The position numbers and the translations under genes were made by a program. Source: Rutidosis leptorrhynchoides (taxonomy: Eukaryota; Streptophyta; Magnoliopsida; Asterales; Asteraceae). From it: DNA of 64,000 bases. Shown piece after piece: positions 49,964 through 61,789 of this stretch. The notes under the pieces were generated by a model. It did not search any database, was not told where the DNA came from, and saw only the letters and a list, made by a program, of their open reading frames with translations. The DNA lies in NCBI RefSeq assembly GCF_046630445.1, contig NC_092334.1:188486501-188550500 (forward strand), read 5' to 3'. Positions within the stretch are counted from its first letter, which is position 1. Every line of letters starts with the position of its first letter.

Positions 49964-51010
49964 CTAAACATAGAATTTCTTGAGATTGGTTGCGTGCCAT
50001 GTACGTGGCACGAACTTGCCATCAGGCGTTTTTAAGTTGTACGCCCCGTTACCGAGGACGTCCACAACTTCGTACGGGCCCTCCCAGTTAGGCCCTAACT
50101 TGCCAAGGTCTTCAACTTTACTGGCATTATTATTGCGCCAAATGTAATCACCGGGACGGAACGAACGTTCGCGTACACGCCGGTTATAATATTTGGCAAT
50201 TGTTTGCTTGTTAGCCGCTTCATTGATTGCTGCTATGCATCTGCGTTCCTCTAACAGATCCATGTTTTCCCTCAACTGTACCATGTTAGCTTCCTCGTTG
50301 AATTTCGTGACGCGCTGCGTCGGGACCGCTATTTCTGTCGAGATGACCGCCTCTGAACTGTAAACAAGGCTAAAAGGTGTTTCACGATTGCTTCCTTTCG
50401 GTGTGGTGCGAAACGCCCACAGAACCATTGGCAACTCGTCTTCCCAACCTTTCTGATCCGTATCTAACCTGCCTCTGATGCCGGATATAATGTCCCTGTT
50501 GGTAACTTTAACCTGCCCGTTAGCTTGAGGGTGAGCAACGGAACTAAACGTTTGTTTGATATTTAGTCCGTCGCACCAAGCTCGAAACGGATCATGTGCA
50601 AATTGCTTCCCGTTGTCACTGAAAATCTCGTGCGGTACCCCGAAACGGCACACTATCTCTTCCCAAACAAAATTCACAATCTTTCTACCCGTGATGCTCT
50701 TCAAAGGCTTAACCTCCACCCATTTCGTAAAAAAGTCAACCGCTACAACAAGGTGCCGTCCATCGGGAAATGGGCCGACTAGATCGACTGCCGACTTTTA
50801 AAATGGCCAAGCCGATGTGACGGGAATCAACTCATGAGACGGTGCGTGAATTTGTGGCGTGTGGCATTGACAGGAAAGGCAATTCTTAATTACATCGCTG
50901 GTTGCACGGTACATGGATGGCCAGTAATAACCCAAACGCATAATTTTTCCTACAACGGTACGAAACCCTGAATGCATTCTGAAAGTTCCTTCATGCACTT
51001 CCCTTATCAC
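49964..51010 (-). pseudogene. Integrase and pol C-terminus of the Tat-lineage element, cut by Athila
   Basis: Minus-strand reading. 51010-50798 has the zinc-binding part (VHEGTFRMHSG, CLSCQCH) and the start of the core; a TAA at about 50800 interrupts PWPF-type sequence; DLVGPFPDGRHL carries the first catalytic Asp. 50719-49964 has the second (IFSDNGKQF), then HPQANGQVKVTNRD, in which the catalytic Glu of NGQVE is Lys, and the C-terminal part RSFRPGDYIWR, NWEGPYEV and RTWHATNLKKFY. It integrates the element's DNA in intact copies. The N-terminal end is cut off at 51010 by the Athila insertion; RT and gag should lie beyond the right edge. Confidence 0.9.
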
Positions 51011-51481
51011 AGTTGATAATGCTAAAAACGAACATATATTTCATAGCATTATTCCTCAAGAAAGACAAGCTTTTAGTTGCAATTGTTCTATTTACAAGTG
51101 ATATTCGTTTAGATAATAAAAGGTGAAGACAAAAGACAGATTCGACGAATTGAAGACGCAAACGACCAAAAAGCTCAAAAGAACAAAAGACAATCAAAGA
51201 GGTTCCAATTATTGATAAGAAACGTCTCGAAATTACAAGAGTACAAGATTCAAAACGCAAAATACAAAATATAAAATTGTACGCAAGGACGTTCGAAAAT
51301 CCGGAACCGGGACCAGAGTCAACTCTCAACGCTCGACGCAACGGACTAAAAATTACAAGTCTACTATGCACAAGAATATAATATAATATATAAATAATTA
51401 TATTAATTATTTATATTTTATATTTATATATATAATCCGTCGGCAAGAAAGACTCCAAAAGATGTGAGCTGTAATTTCAAT

Positions 51482-51528
51482 CTCCGCGACTCGCGGAGTT
51501 TGAAGGCCAAAAGGGCCGCGAGTCGCGG
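51482..51528. repeat. Pair of GC-rich palindromes upstream of the LTR TATA box
   Basis: CTCCGCGACTCGCGGAG (51482-51498) and CCGCGAGTCGCGG (51516-51528) each fold back on a single central base. The second is the inverse complement of the core of the first. They stand 23 bp before the TATA box, matching the pair in the other Athila LTR. Confidence 0.9.
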
Positions 51529-51550
51529 AGCCCCAATTTCAGAAACTTCC

Positions 51551-51557
51551 TATAAAA
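51551..51557 (+). promoter_or_regulatory. Athila LTR TATA box
   Basis: TATAAAA after the palindrome pair; likely start signal of the genomic RNA. The sequence after it is rich in CT and AT. Confidence 0.65.
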
Positions 51558-53003
51558 GCAAACGAATTCTGATCGAAAAAACCACCAAAAATATCCATCT
51601 CTCTATCTATATCGTATATATTTATATTTATATTTATATTTTAATTTTAATTTTAATTTTAATTCTAATAATAAGGGTATGTTAGCGAATGTTGTAAGGG
51701 TGTAAGTCGAAATTCTGTCCGTGTAACGCTACGCTATTTTTAATCATTGTAAGTTATGTTCAACCTTTTTACATTAATGTCTCGTAGCTAAGTTATTATT
51801 ATGCTTATTTAAAACGAAGTAATCATGATGTTGGGCTAATTACTAAAATTGGGTAATTGGGCTTTGTACCATAATTGGGGTTTGGACAAAAGAACGACAC
51901 TTGTGGAAATTAGACTATGGGCTATTAATGGGCTTTATATTTGTTTAACTAAATGAAAGTTTGTTAATGTTAATATAAAGATTTACAATTGGGCGTCCCT
52001 ATAAATTACCATATACACTCAATCGGACACGATGGGCGGGGTATTTATATGTACGAATAATCGTTCATTTAACTGGACACGGGAATGGATTAATAGCCAC
52101 TAGAATAATTAAAACAGGGGTGAAATTACATTCAAGGGTAATTGTTAACAAAGTAGTAAAACCTTGGTTTACACGCAGTCGATAACCTGGTGTATTCATT
52201 AAACAAAGTATTAAAACCTTGTTACAATTCGAATCCCCAATTAGTTGGAATATTTAACTTCGGGTATAAGAATAATTTGATGAGGACACTCGCACTTTAT
52301 ATTTATGACTGATGGACTGTTATGGACAAAAACCAGACGGACAGATTAAATAATCCAGGACAAAGGACAATTAACCCATGGGCATAAAACTAAAATCAAC
52401 ACGTCAAACATCATGATTACGGAAGTTTAAATAAGCATAATTCTTTTATTTCATATTTAATTTCCTTTATTTTATATTTAATTGCACTTCTAATTATCGC
52501 ACTTTTATTTATTGTTATTTAATCGCACTTTTAATTATCGTACTTTTTAATTATCGCAATTTTATTTTATCGCACTTTTATTATTCGCAATTTCATTATC
52601 GTTATTTACTTTACGCTTTAAATTAAGTCTTTTATTTATTTAATATTTTACATTAGGTTTTAACTGCGACTAAAGTCTTAAAATCGACAAACCGGTCATT
52701 AAACGGTAAAAACCCCCCTTTATAATAATAATATTACTTATATATATATTTGTATTTTTATAAAAGTAAACTAATATAGCGTTGAGCTTTGTTTAAAGAT
52801 TTCCCTGTGGAACGAACCGGACTTACTAAAAACTACACTACTGTACGATTAGGTACACTGCCTATAAGTGTTGTAGCAAGGTTTAAGTATATCCATTCTA
52901 TAAATAAATAAATATCTTGTGTAAAATTGTATCGTATTTAATAGTATTTCCTTGTAAAAATTAATAGTATTTTATACCCCTCTGCTTTGACATCAAGTAT
53001 TTT

Positions 53004-53021
53004 TGGCGCCGCTGCCGGGGA
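53004..53021 (+). promoter_or_regulatory. Primer binding site (tRNA-Asp type)
   Basis: TGGCGCCGCTGCCGGGGA, eight bases after the LTR, is complementary to the 3' end of plant tRNA-Asp except for one base by my recollection of that tRNA. This primer site is characteristic of Athila. Confidence 0.8.
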
Positions 53022-53022
53022 A

Positions 53023-54416
53023 CACTCTTAAACGCCGGAAGCGCAACGCTAATATATAAAATAAAAAAAAAGATTTTTTGTTTACTTTTATTAAAATTCG
53101 CTTTTGTAAAAATACGTTTTAAATATTCAAAAATATAAAAAGAAAAAAAAAACAAAAATATAAGCATTTTTAAGATTTTGTTAAATATTTAAGTTTTATA
53201 AGTTTCTTTATTTTTATTTTAGTTTATAAAAATATAAGTTTTATTTTAATAACTTTTATTTATTTAAAAACAGAAAACAGAAAATAAAAAAAAAATAAAG
53301 AAAAAACGCGTCGAATATAAAGCTGTCATCTGAATTTTTGAACCCCGCGACTCGCGGGGTTTGATGTTTTAAATACCGCAACTCGCGGAGACTTTCTGAC
53401 ACGCGAACAGGAAGCCCTAATTCAGCATTAATTACGGGTATTAATTAATTATTATTATTATTTTACCCTAATTATTATTATTATTATTAGTTTTATTTTT
53501 ACTTTTACTTTTTATTTAATTTATGTATTTAGTATTAATTAGTTTTATTAAATTGTAAAATTAGTAGTTTTATTAAAAAAAATAATATAAAAATAATATT
53601 TTTATAAAAATTGTACTTTTTACAACTTTTTATATATTTTTATATTTTGTCCCTTTTTAATCGTTGTAGCGTAATATTTGTATTTTTAGCTCATTTTTAA
53701 TTTTAAACTTAGTTTTTGCTATAGTTATTTTTACTCCTAGATTTTTAGGCTTTGCCGTAGAATTCCTTAAGTGCTTTTTCTTTAGACTAAGATTTAGGTG
53801 CTTTAGAATTTTGCGACGCCTTTTTAAGTTTTAGTTTCTTTTTAAGTTATTTCCATTTGGGATTTAGTTTTTCCTGTAAGCTTTAATATTTTTAGACACC
53901 TTTTACTATGTACCAATTATCATTCCAATTAGTAATTTCAATTTGCGATTATAATTTTAAGTTAGTTGTAGTAATAAGGTTAGGTTAGTCAAGTATTTTT
54001 AAGTTTTTATAAGTTTCTTTTATTTTTCCGTCACCTTTTATTTTTCAACCATTTTTTTCTTTTTCGACCTTTTGCGACGAACTCTTTTTCTCTCTTATTT
54101 CTCGCTATTCTAGTTTTTAGGACATAGATTTTTTTTTTCTACTTCTTATCTAAATTTCTTAAAATTACGAAAATTTATTTTAAGTGGTTAAATTGATAGA
54201 CATCAAAATTTTCTGGTTCGTAGTAATAGTTGGATTTGTACGTGGACCGGGTTATTGGAGCCAAACAGTCCTCAATTATATTGAGACCAAACGAATCCTG
54301 CCCCTCTGCTGCATCTTTTGGCTATTCGAAACGTGGGCAAAATCAGAAAAGTCTATTAATTGGATAACTTATTATAATTTTTCTTTCCTTTTTAAAACTA
54401 ATAGGATATTCAGTGA
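53023..54416 (+). other. Athila leader
   Basis: A 1.4 kb AT-rich untranslated leader. It contains CCCCGCGACTCGCGGGG (53342-53358) and a weaker copy CCGCAACTCGCGG (53375-53387), relatives of the LTR palindromes. A 93-codon frame at 54184-54465 overlaps the gag start in another phase and has no known motif. Confidence 0.7.
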
Positions 54417-57400
54417 ATGCACCGAGCAAGACGTTCATCACCTTTTGTACGTTCACCACCTGTAACTAGATCAAGACATTTAGCAAATATAACCGCCGTT
54501 AATTTTTCTTTAGAATCGTCATCCAGTCGACCAAGTACTTCAGTTCAAATTTCCGATAATCCATTTTTTGAACCCGACATCACAATTGAGAATCCGGAGA
54601 ATATTCAGGAACGGTTCGTAGATCCTGAACCACTAAACTTTCCTCCGGAGCCACCAATCATTCAAACAGAGATTGTTGAGGAACGAACCATTAAATCAGA
54701 ATCATCTATTGATACTGATTCAACAAATTCAATTATGGAGAATCTGGAACCTTTAAGTATGGAAGACCGAATGAGAGCCAAACGCACTGGCCAAGGTCAT
54801 GCAATTACTCAACCAAACGTTAATGCGCCAGATTATGAAATCAAAGGACAAATTCTACACATGGTGACTAACCAATGCCAATTTAGTGGTGCGCCGAATG
54901 AAGATCCGAACGAACATCTTCGTACCTTTAATAGGATCTGCACACTATTTAAAATCCGAGAAGTGGAGGATGAACAGATATATCTCATGTTATTTCCCTG
55001 GACTTTAAAGGGAGAAGCCAAAGATTGGTTGGAATCGTTACCTGAAGGGGCGATCGATACATGGGATGTTTTAGTTGACAAATTTCTTAAACAATTCTTT
55101 CCTGCATCTAAAGCCGTAAGACTTCAAGCAGAAATTGTTACGTTCACACAGAAACCAAATGAAACTCTATATGAGGCGTGGACAAGATATGGAAAGTTGT
55201 TAAGAGGATGTCCGCAACATGGTTTAGACACCTGTCAAATAGTACAAATATTCTACCAAGGATGCGACATCACTACAAGGAAAGACATAGATATAGCAGC
55301 CGGTGGTTCCATAATGAAGAAAACCGCAACCGAAGCTTATAAAATCATTGATAACACTGCTTCCCACTCACATGAGTGGCACCAAGAAAAAGATATCGTT
55401 AGATCATCTAAAGCAGCTAGAGCCGATTCTAGCCATGACTTAGATTCCATTTCCGCAAAGATAGATGCTTTCGAGAGACGAATGGAAAAGATGACTAAAG
55501 ATATTCACGCTATACGAATTAGTTGTGAGCAGTGTGGAGGACCACATTTGACAAAAGATTGTCTCAGTATTGAACAAACAATGGAACAAAGAGAGAATGT
55601 TTCGTACATGAACCAAAGGCTTGGAAATAATTATCAGAATAATTATCAACCGCCAAGACCTAACTACAATCAAAACCAGAACTATAACCGAAATGTTCCA
55701 TACAACAACCAACAAGGTCCTAGCAATCAACAAGTATCTAACAATACTTACAATCAGCAAAGACCTATTTTTCCGATTAAACCACCACAAACCGACGAGA
55801 AAAAGCCAAATTTAGAAGATATGATATCAAAGCTAGTTGAGTCTCAAACTCAGTTTTTCACATCACAGAAACAAACCAATGAACAAAATGCTCAAGCATT
55901 TAGGAATCAACAAGCTTCGATTCAAAATTTGGAACAAGAAGTGAGCAACCTAGCAAGGTTGATAGGTGAAAGAAAACCGGGAAGTCTACCTAGTGATACA
56001 AATGCTAACCCCCGGAATGAAACAGCTAAAGCTATTACCACAAGAAGTGGTACAACACTTAAACCACCTGAAATACCTGTAACTTCTGATGAAACTATTC
56101 CTACTCCACAAGAACCACAATCCGATCAAGATAAGGAAAAAGAACCGGTAGTTGAAAAAGTTAATGAAGATAACACAGTTAAGGATAAACTTCATGTTAA
56201 ACCATACCAACCACCACTTCCTTACCCGAGTAAAATGAAGAAAGAAAAACTTGAAGCCGAGCAATCCAAATTCTTGGATATGTTTAAACAGATAAATGTA
56301 AATCTTCCTTTCATTGATGTGATTTCAGGAATGCCAAGATATGCTAAATTCTTGAAAGATCTAATCTCAAATAGAAAGAAAATGGAAGAACTCTCGGCTG
56401 TTACTATGAATGCTAATTGTTCAGCAGTGCTGTTGAATAAGATACCAGAAAAACTATCTGATCCAGGAAGTTTCACAATTCCATGTTTTTTGGGTAGTCT
56501 TAGTTCAATAGAAGCATTGGCAGACTTAGGTGCTAGTATAAATCTAATGCCGTATTCACTATACGCTAAACTAGACCTTGGAGAATTGAAACCAACTAGA
56601 ATAAACATACAACTAGCCGATAGATCAATAAAATATCCTAGAGGGATAATGGAGAACATGCTAGTTAAAGTTGGTACTTTAGTATTTCCAGTAGATTTTG
56701 TTGTTTTGGACATGGAAGAAGATTCTCAAGTTCCTCTCATATTAGGAAGACCATTCTTAAACACGACTAAAGCAATGATAGACGTGTTCGGTAAGAAACT
56801 GACCCTAAGTATAGAGGATGAGAGTGTTACCTTTTCAGTTGATAAAGCAATGCAACAACCACAATCTGCAGATGATACATGTTATTATATTCAAACTATA
56901 GATGCACATGCAGAATTATTAGAAGAATTTCCAGAATTACAAGGAACAGGAGAATGTTCTTTAGGAGAAGGTAATGAACAAATTGATGAAGCTGAAATGT
57001 TAGCTACACTTATAGCTAATGGATATGAACCAACAACAGAAGAAATTCAAATGCTAAAAGAAGAAGACAGATATCGATATAAATCATCGATAGAAGAACC
57101 TCCGAAATTAGAGTTAAAGCCACTTCCAAACCATTTGGAATACGCTTATTTACATGGTGAATCTGAATTACCTGTAATAATATCGTCTTCTCTTACTAAA
57201 AATGAGAAATCACAACTCATTTCTGTGTTGAAAGCTCATAAACCAGCCATTGCATGGAAGATTCATGATATTAAAGGAATAAGTCCTTCGTATTGCACAC
57301 ATAAAATCCTTATGGAAGAAGGTCATAAAACGTATGTGCAACGCCAACGAAGACTAAATCCTAATATGCAAGATGTAGTTAAGAAAGAGATTATTAAACT

Positions 57401-60017
57401 GCTAGATGCAGGTTTAATTTATCCAATCTCTGATAGTCCATGGGTAAGCCCAGTTCAATGCGTGCCTAAGAAAGGTGGCATGACTGTCATTACAAATGAG
57501 AAAAATGAGCTTATTCCTACTAGGACTGTAACAGGATGGCGTGTATGTATTGATTATAGAAAATTAAATGACGCCACCAGAAAAGATCACTTTCCCTTAC
57601 CTTTCATAGATCAAATGTTGGAAAGATTAGCCGGAAATAGTTACTATTGTTTTCTAGATGGATTTTCCGGATATTTTCAAATTCCAATAGCACCCGAAGA
57701 TCAAGAGAAAACCACTTTCACGTGCCCTTATGGTACTTTTGCTTACAAACGCATGCCATTTGGACTTTGTAACGCCCCTGCAACCTTTCAAAGGTGTATG
57801 ATGGCGATTTTTCACGACATGATAGAAGAATGCATGGAAGTATTCATGGATGACTTTTCAGTCTTCGGTGATACATTTAAATCATGTCTAGTTAATCTGG
57901 AACGAATGCTAATTAGATGCGAAAAATCAAATCTAGTACTTAACTGGGAGAAATGCCATTTCATGGTTAAAGAAGGCATCGTTCTTGGACATAAAATTTC
58001 AAAAGAAGGAATTGAAGTGGATAGAGCTAAAGTAGATGTAATTGCTAAACTTCCACATCCCACCAATGTTAGAGGAGTTAGGAGTTTTCTAGGGCATGCC
58101 GATTTTTACCGACGTTTCATAAAAGATTTTTCTAAAATTGCCACTCCTATGAATAAACTCCTAGAAAAGGATGCTCCATTCATCTTTTCAGATGAATGTA
58201 TTAAATCTTTTAATATTCTTAAAGAAAAACTCACTAATGCATCGATCATGATAACACCAAATTGGAATCTACCATTTGAACTAATGTGCGATGCAAGTGA
58301 TTTTGCAATGGGAGCCGTTTTAGGACAAAGGATTGAAAAACGATTTCAACCTATATATTATGCTAGTAAGACGTTACAAGGAGCACAAACAAACTATACA
58401 ACTACTGAAAAAGAACTCCTTGCTATTGTCTTTGCTTTTGACAAATTTTGATCATATCTCGTTCTAGCAAAAACGGTGGTCTATACCGACCATTCTGCTC
58501 TTAGATACCTATTTTCAAAACAAGATGCTAAACCAAGATTAATCCGTTGGATCTTACTCTTACAAGAGTTTGATATTGAAATCCGAGATAAAAGAGGAGC
58601 AGAAAATCTCGCCGCTGATCATCTTTCTCGTCTTGAAAATCCTGAGTTAGAAGTTCTAAATGAATCGGCCATACAAGACAACTTTCCTGATGAATATCTA
58701 TTGAAGATAGATTATAAAGAAATCCCATGGTTTGCAGACTATGCAAACTACTTAGTTTGTGGATTCCTTGAAAAAGGATTATCGTACCAAAGACGAAAAA
58801 AATTCTTCAGTGATATAAAACACTATTTTTGGGAAGATCCACATCTGTTTAAAAGTTGTCCCGATGGAAAAATACGCCGATGTGTATTTGGAGATGAAGC
58901 TAGTAAAATTTTAAACCATTGTCACACAGGACCAACAGGAGGGCATTATGGGCCTCAACTAACAGCAAGAAAAGTTTATGAAGCTGGATTCTATTGGCCT
59001 ACAATTTACAAAGACGCACACCTTCTTTGCAAATCTTGTGATGCATGTCAAAGGGCCGGAAAAATAAGTCAACGTGATGAAATGCCACAAAATGTCATCC
59101 AAGTATGTGAAGTATTTGACATTTGGGGTATTGACTTTATGGGTCCATTTCCAAAATCTAATAATAATCTATATATACTGGTAGCCATTGATTATGTATC
59201 TAAATGGGCGGAAGCACAAGCTCTCCCAACTAACAATGCACGAGTTGTAGTCAACTTTTTAAAACGTCTTTTTGCAAGGTTTGGAACACCGAAAGCTTTA
59301 ATAAGTGATCGGGGTACTCATTTCTGTAATAATCAACTGGAGAAAGTTCTTAAAAGATATGGAGTAACTCATAAAATCTCCACCGCATATCATCCACAAA
59401 CAAGTGGACAAGTTGAAAATACCAACCGAGCTTTAAAACGTATTCTAGAGAAAACCGTAGGATCAAATCCGAAGGAATGGTCCATTAAATTGGAGGATGC
59501 ACTCTGGGCTTTTAGAACAGCCTACAAAACTCCAATTGGAACCACACCTTTTAGACTTGTTTATGGAAAAGCATGTCATCTTCCAGTAGAAATTGAACAC
59601 AAAGCATTTTGGGCTTTGAAAACATGTAATCTTGATTTACATGAAGCCGGACGTCTACGATTAAGTCAACTAAATGAATTAGAAGAATTAAGACATGAAG
59701 CATACGAAAATTCGTTAATCTATAAAGAAAGAACGAAGAAATGGCATGATAAAAGAATCAGAAGTTCAAAAGAATTTAAAGAAGGAGACAGAGTTCTTCT
59801 TTTCAATTCACGATTCAAGCTATTTCCTGGAAAATTGAAATCAAGATGGTCTGGACCATTCATAGTCAAAAGAGTTTTCCCATACGGAACAATAGAATTA
59901 ATAAATTCAAATGGGATTGAATTTAAAGTTAATGGTCACAGAGTTAAACATTACATACATGGTCCGATGGAAGTCGACAACGAAGTTAATCACAATTTCG
60001 ACACCACAGCTAACTAA
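54417..60017 (+). CDS. Athila gag-pol polyprotein (one in-frame TGA)
   Basis: The 1,866-codon frame is interrupted only by TGA at 58449-58451, probably from CGA; both halves are in phase. Gag: capsid part about residues 130-330 ([26 protein letters not shown]), a C..C...H....C knuckle at about 370 ([13 protein letters not shown]), then an Asn/Gln-rich linker. Protease: [12 protein letters not shown] at about 702. [20 protein letters not shown] and catalytic FMDD (FMDDFSVFG) near 1143. RNase [38 protein letters not shown] and ADHLSRL. Integrase: zinc part GGHYG with CKSCDACQ, then core [20 protein letters not shown] and [10 protein letters not shown] (D, D, E all present). The products package, copy and insert the element. 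Readthrough of the TGA would be needed in this copy. Confidence 0.9.
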
Positions 60018-60028
60018 GTGTGGGGAGA
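60016..60028 (+). promoter_or_regulatory. Internal polypurine-tract-like motif
   Basis: AAGTGTGGGGAGA directly follows the pol stop. It matches the polypurine tract next to the 3' LTR of the first Athila (1733). It may act as a central plus-strand primer site. Confidence 0.4.
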
Positions 60029-60190
60029 ATCAAGTCTTTAAAGGATAATATGTATTTCTGTTAGAGTTAGATTGTCTGTTTTCGTGTAGTTCTCGAAAAT
60101 GGAACCCGAATGATCTTTCCCTAGCAGACCCTAAAGAACTAGTCTTCTCCCCCCCTTTCTGAATTTTTATTTTTTTTAGGTTTTTACGAA

Positions 60191-60607
60191 ATGAAGACTG
60201 CCTGTGAACTAAACCATGGTCTAATGCTACACGCTTTGATCACTAAACGTAATAATGACATACTACCGAGTGAAATAGTATCAGTAATCAGAGAAAGAAT
60301 GGACGGAGTTAGAAAAGAATCCAGATGCGAAGATAATAAGTTACAATTTGGTAAAGGAAAATCAAAATCCGCAGCGAAAAGAAGAGCACGACACCTAGAA
60401 CGATGTCACAAATGCGGAAAATGGTCACATGGAGGTAAATGTTCAAATAATCAAACCTATTCAAATACCGAATTTGTTACTTTATGCAGAGACGGACCGT
60501 TCATATGTTTAGAAGAAAAGATACTGAATGCTCGAGGTTACGCCTATGTAGCCATGGAAAATCAATTAAACCGACTATCTTATGAATGGGATAGATCATA
60601 TAACTAA
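60191..60607 (+). CDS. Small zinc-knuckle ORF between pol and the Athila ORF
   Basis: An open frame of 138 codons starts at ATG 60191 after a pyrimidine-rich stretch. The middle is basic (KGKSKSAAKRRARHLERC) and runs into CHKCGKWSHGGKC, a C..C....H...C zinc-knuckle pattern. The rest, TLCRDGPFICLEEK and the end, has no known domain. It could help bind RNA or DNA, as knuckles in gag do, but the element's own gag already has one. It is intact. Whether it is a real product or a conserved spacer of this Athila group cannot be decided here. Confidence 0.5.
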   Translation: MKTACELNHGLMLHALITKRNNDILPSEIVSVIRERMDGVRKESRCEDNKLQFGKGKSKSAAKRRARHLERCHKCGKWSHGGKCSNNQTYSNTEFVTLCRDGPFICLEEKILNARGYAYVAMENQLNRLSYEWDRSYN

Positions 60608-61575
60608 GAAATCTATTTCACAGGTATGTCTGTACAGTTTTTATTTTTATTTTTATTTTTAACCTTTTGATAATAAACGCTAATTTGTTCGCTAAAAAGT
60701 ATTAAATTGGTATTGAATAAAATTAGGTTTGGCGACCGAAATTATTGATATCATTCAAAAATTTATTACATCACTGCGAAATTTAACGTTTATTCTTAAG
60801 GTATAAATATCTTTAAACAATCAACCCAAAATATTTCAAAAATTCGTCATGAGTTAAATTAGGTCTTGGAACCGAAATTACTTTACCGAAAAGAGGGGCG
60901 CATATTTTTGATAATATTTGATTGATTAAAGTGGGATAAAAAGACAAAAAGATTTTTAATTTTATTTTTACTATGTTTTTAATATTAATATTTAAATCTT
61001 AAATTAATATTGTAAACTTTGTAAAAACAATATATTTAAAATGGTAAATATTTGAAAAATTAATATAAGTTTGATATGAATTTATGAATTTTTAAATTAA
61101 GTTTGGTGTGAATTTTTAAAATATAAATTTTTAATTTTATGCATTTCAAATTTTAAGTTTGGTGTGAATTTTTAATATTAATTTTGAATTTCATATTTAA
61201 GTTGTGTGAATTTAAAAACAAAAATTTACTTTATCTCATTAAGTTAAAAATATGATTTTTAAAATTCGTCGTAAGTTGAAGACTAGGTCTTTGAACCGAA
61301 ATTGCTTTACCCGAGGAAGGGACGAGAACTTTTATTATCATTATTTTTAATCTTATTGAATTAGAGTATGCCAAAAACATTGAAAAAACCCAAAAATCTT
61401 AGCTTTTAAAACAATCGCTACAAAAAGACAAATTTTAAAATTTTGTCGAAGGACGGACTAGGACATCGATCCGAAACGACCTCGTCCTAAATAATAAGGG
61501 AAACAAAATTTTAAAATTAATTTCTTAATTGTTTTCAAAAGTTAATGATTATAAAAAAAAAAAAAAAAAAAAATA
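60608..61575 (+). other. Spacer with degenerate repeats
   Basis: AT-rich non-coding sequence. Degenerate repeats of TTTAAGTTTGGTGTGAATTT and of TTGGACCGAAATTACTTTACC type recur between 60720 and 61330. A run of about 21 A lies at 61552-61572. Confidence 0.6.
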
Positions 61576-61630
61576 CCAAACTCCGCGACTCGCGGAGTTT
61601 GGAGGGTAAATCCCCGCGACTCGTGGAGGG
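61576..61630. repeat. 27-bp palindrome and partial copy upstream of the Athila ORF
   Basis: The segment 61576-61602 is a perfect palindrome around one central C, with core CTCCGCGACTCGCGGAG as in the LTR. A weaker copy, CCGCGACTCGTGG, follows at about 61614. It stands about 190 bp before the ATG of the Athila ORF, like the pair before the LTR start site. Confidence 0.9.
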
Positions 61631-61789
61631 ACCAATTCCCAGAAAAAAATAAAACGTAAAAAACAGAGCAGTTCACTCCCCCACCCAAAAACACTGCGAA
61701 GAACAGCGAACAAAAACCCCAAAAACCCGAAAAATACACCCCAAAATCCCAATTTTTAACCGTTAATCACCAAATTTTTTGCTAAAATC

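Larger units (their letters stand above)
51014..52995 (+). repeat. Athila 5' LTR (1,982 bp)
   Basis: Begins TGATAATGCTAAAAACG and ends TTTGACATCA. It shares many blocks in the same order with the LTR at 1748-3663, for example GTGTAACGCTACGC, GGACAATTAACCC and TTAGGTACACTGCCTATAAG, but is clearly a different family member. Confidence 0.9.

Noticed and set aside
54184-54465. 93-codon frame overlapping the Athila gag start
   Set aside because: Different phase from gag, no motif, no evidence of conservation.
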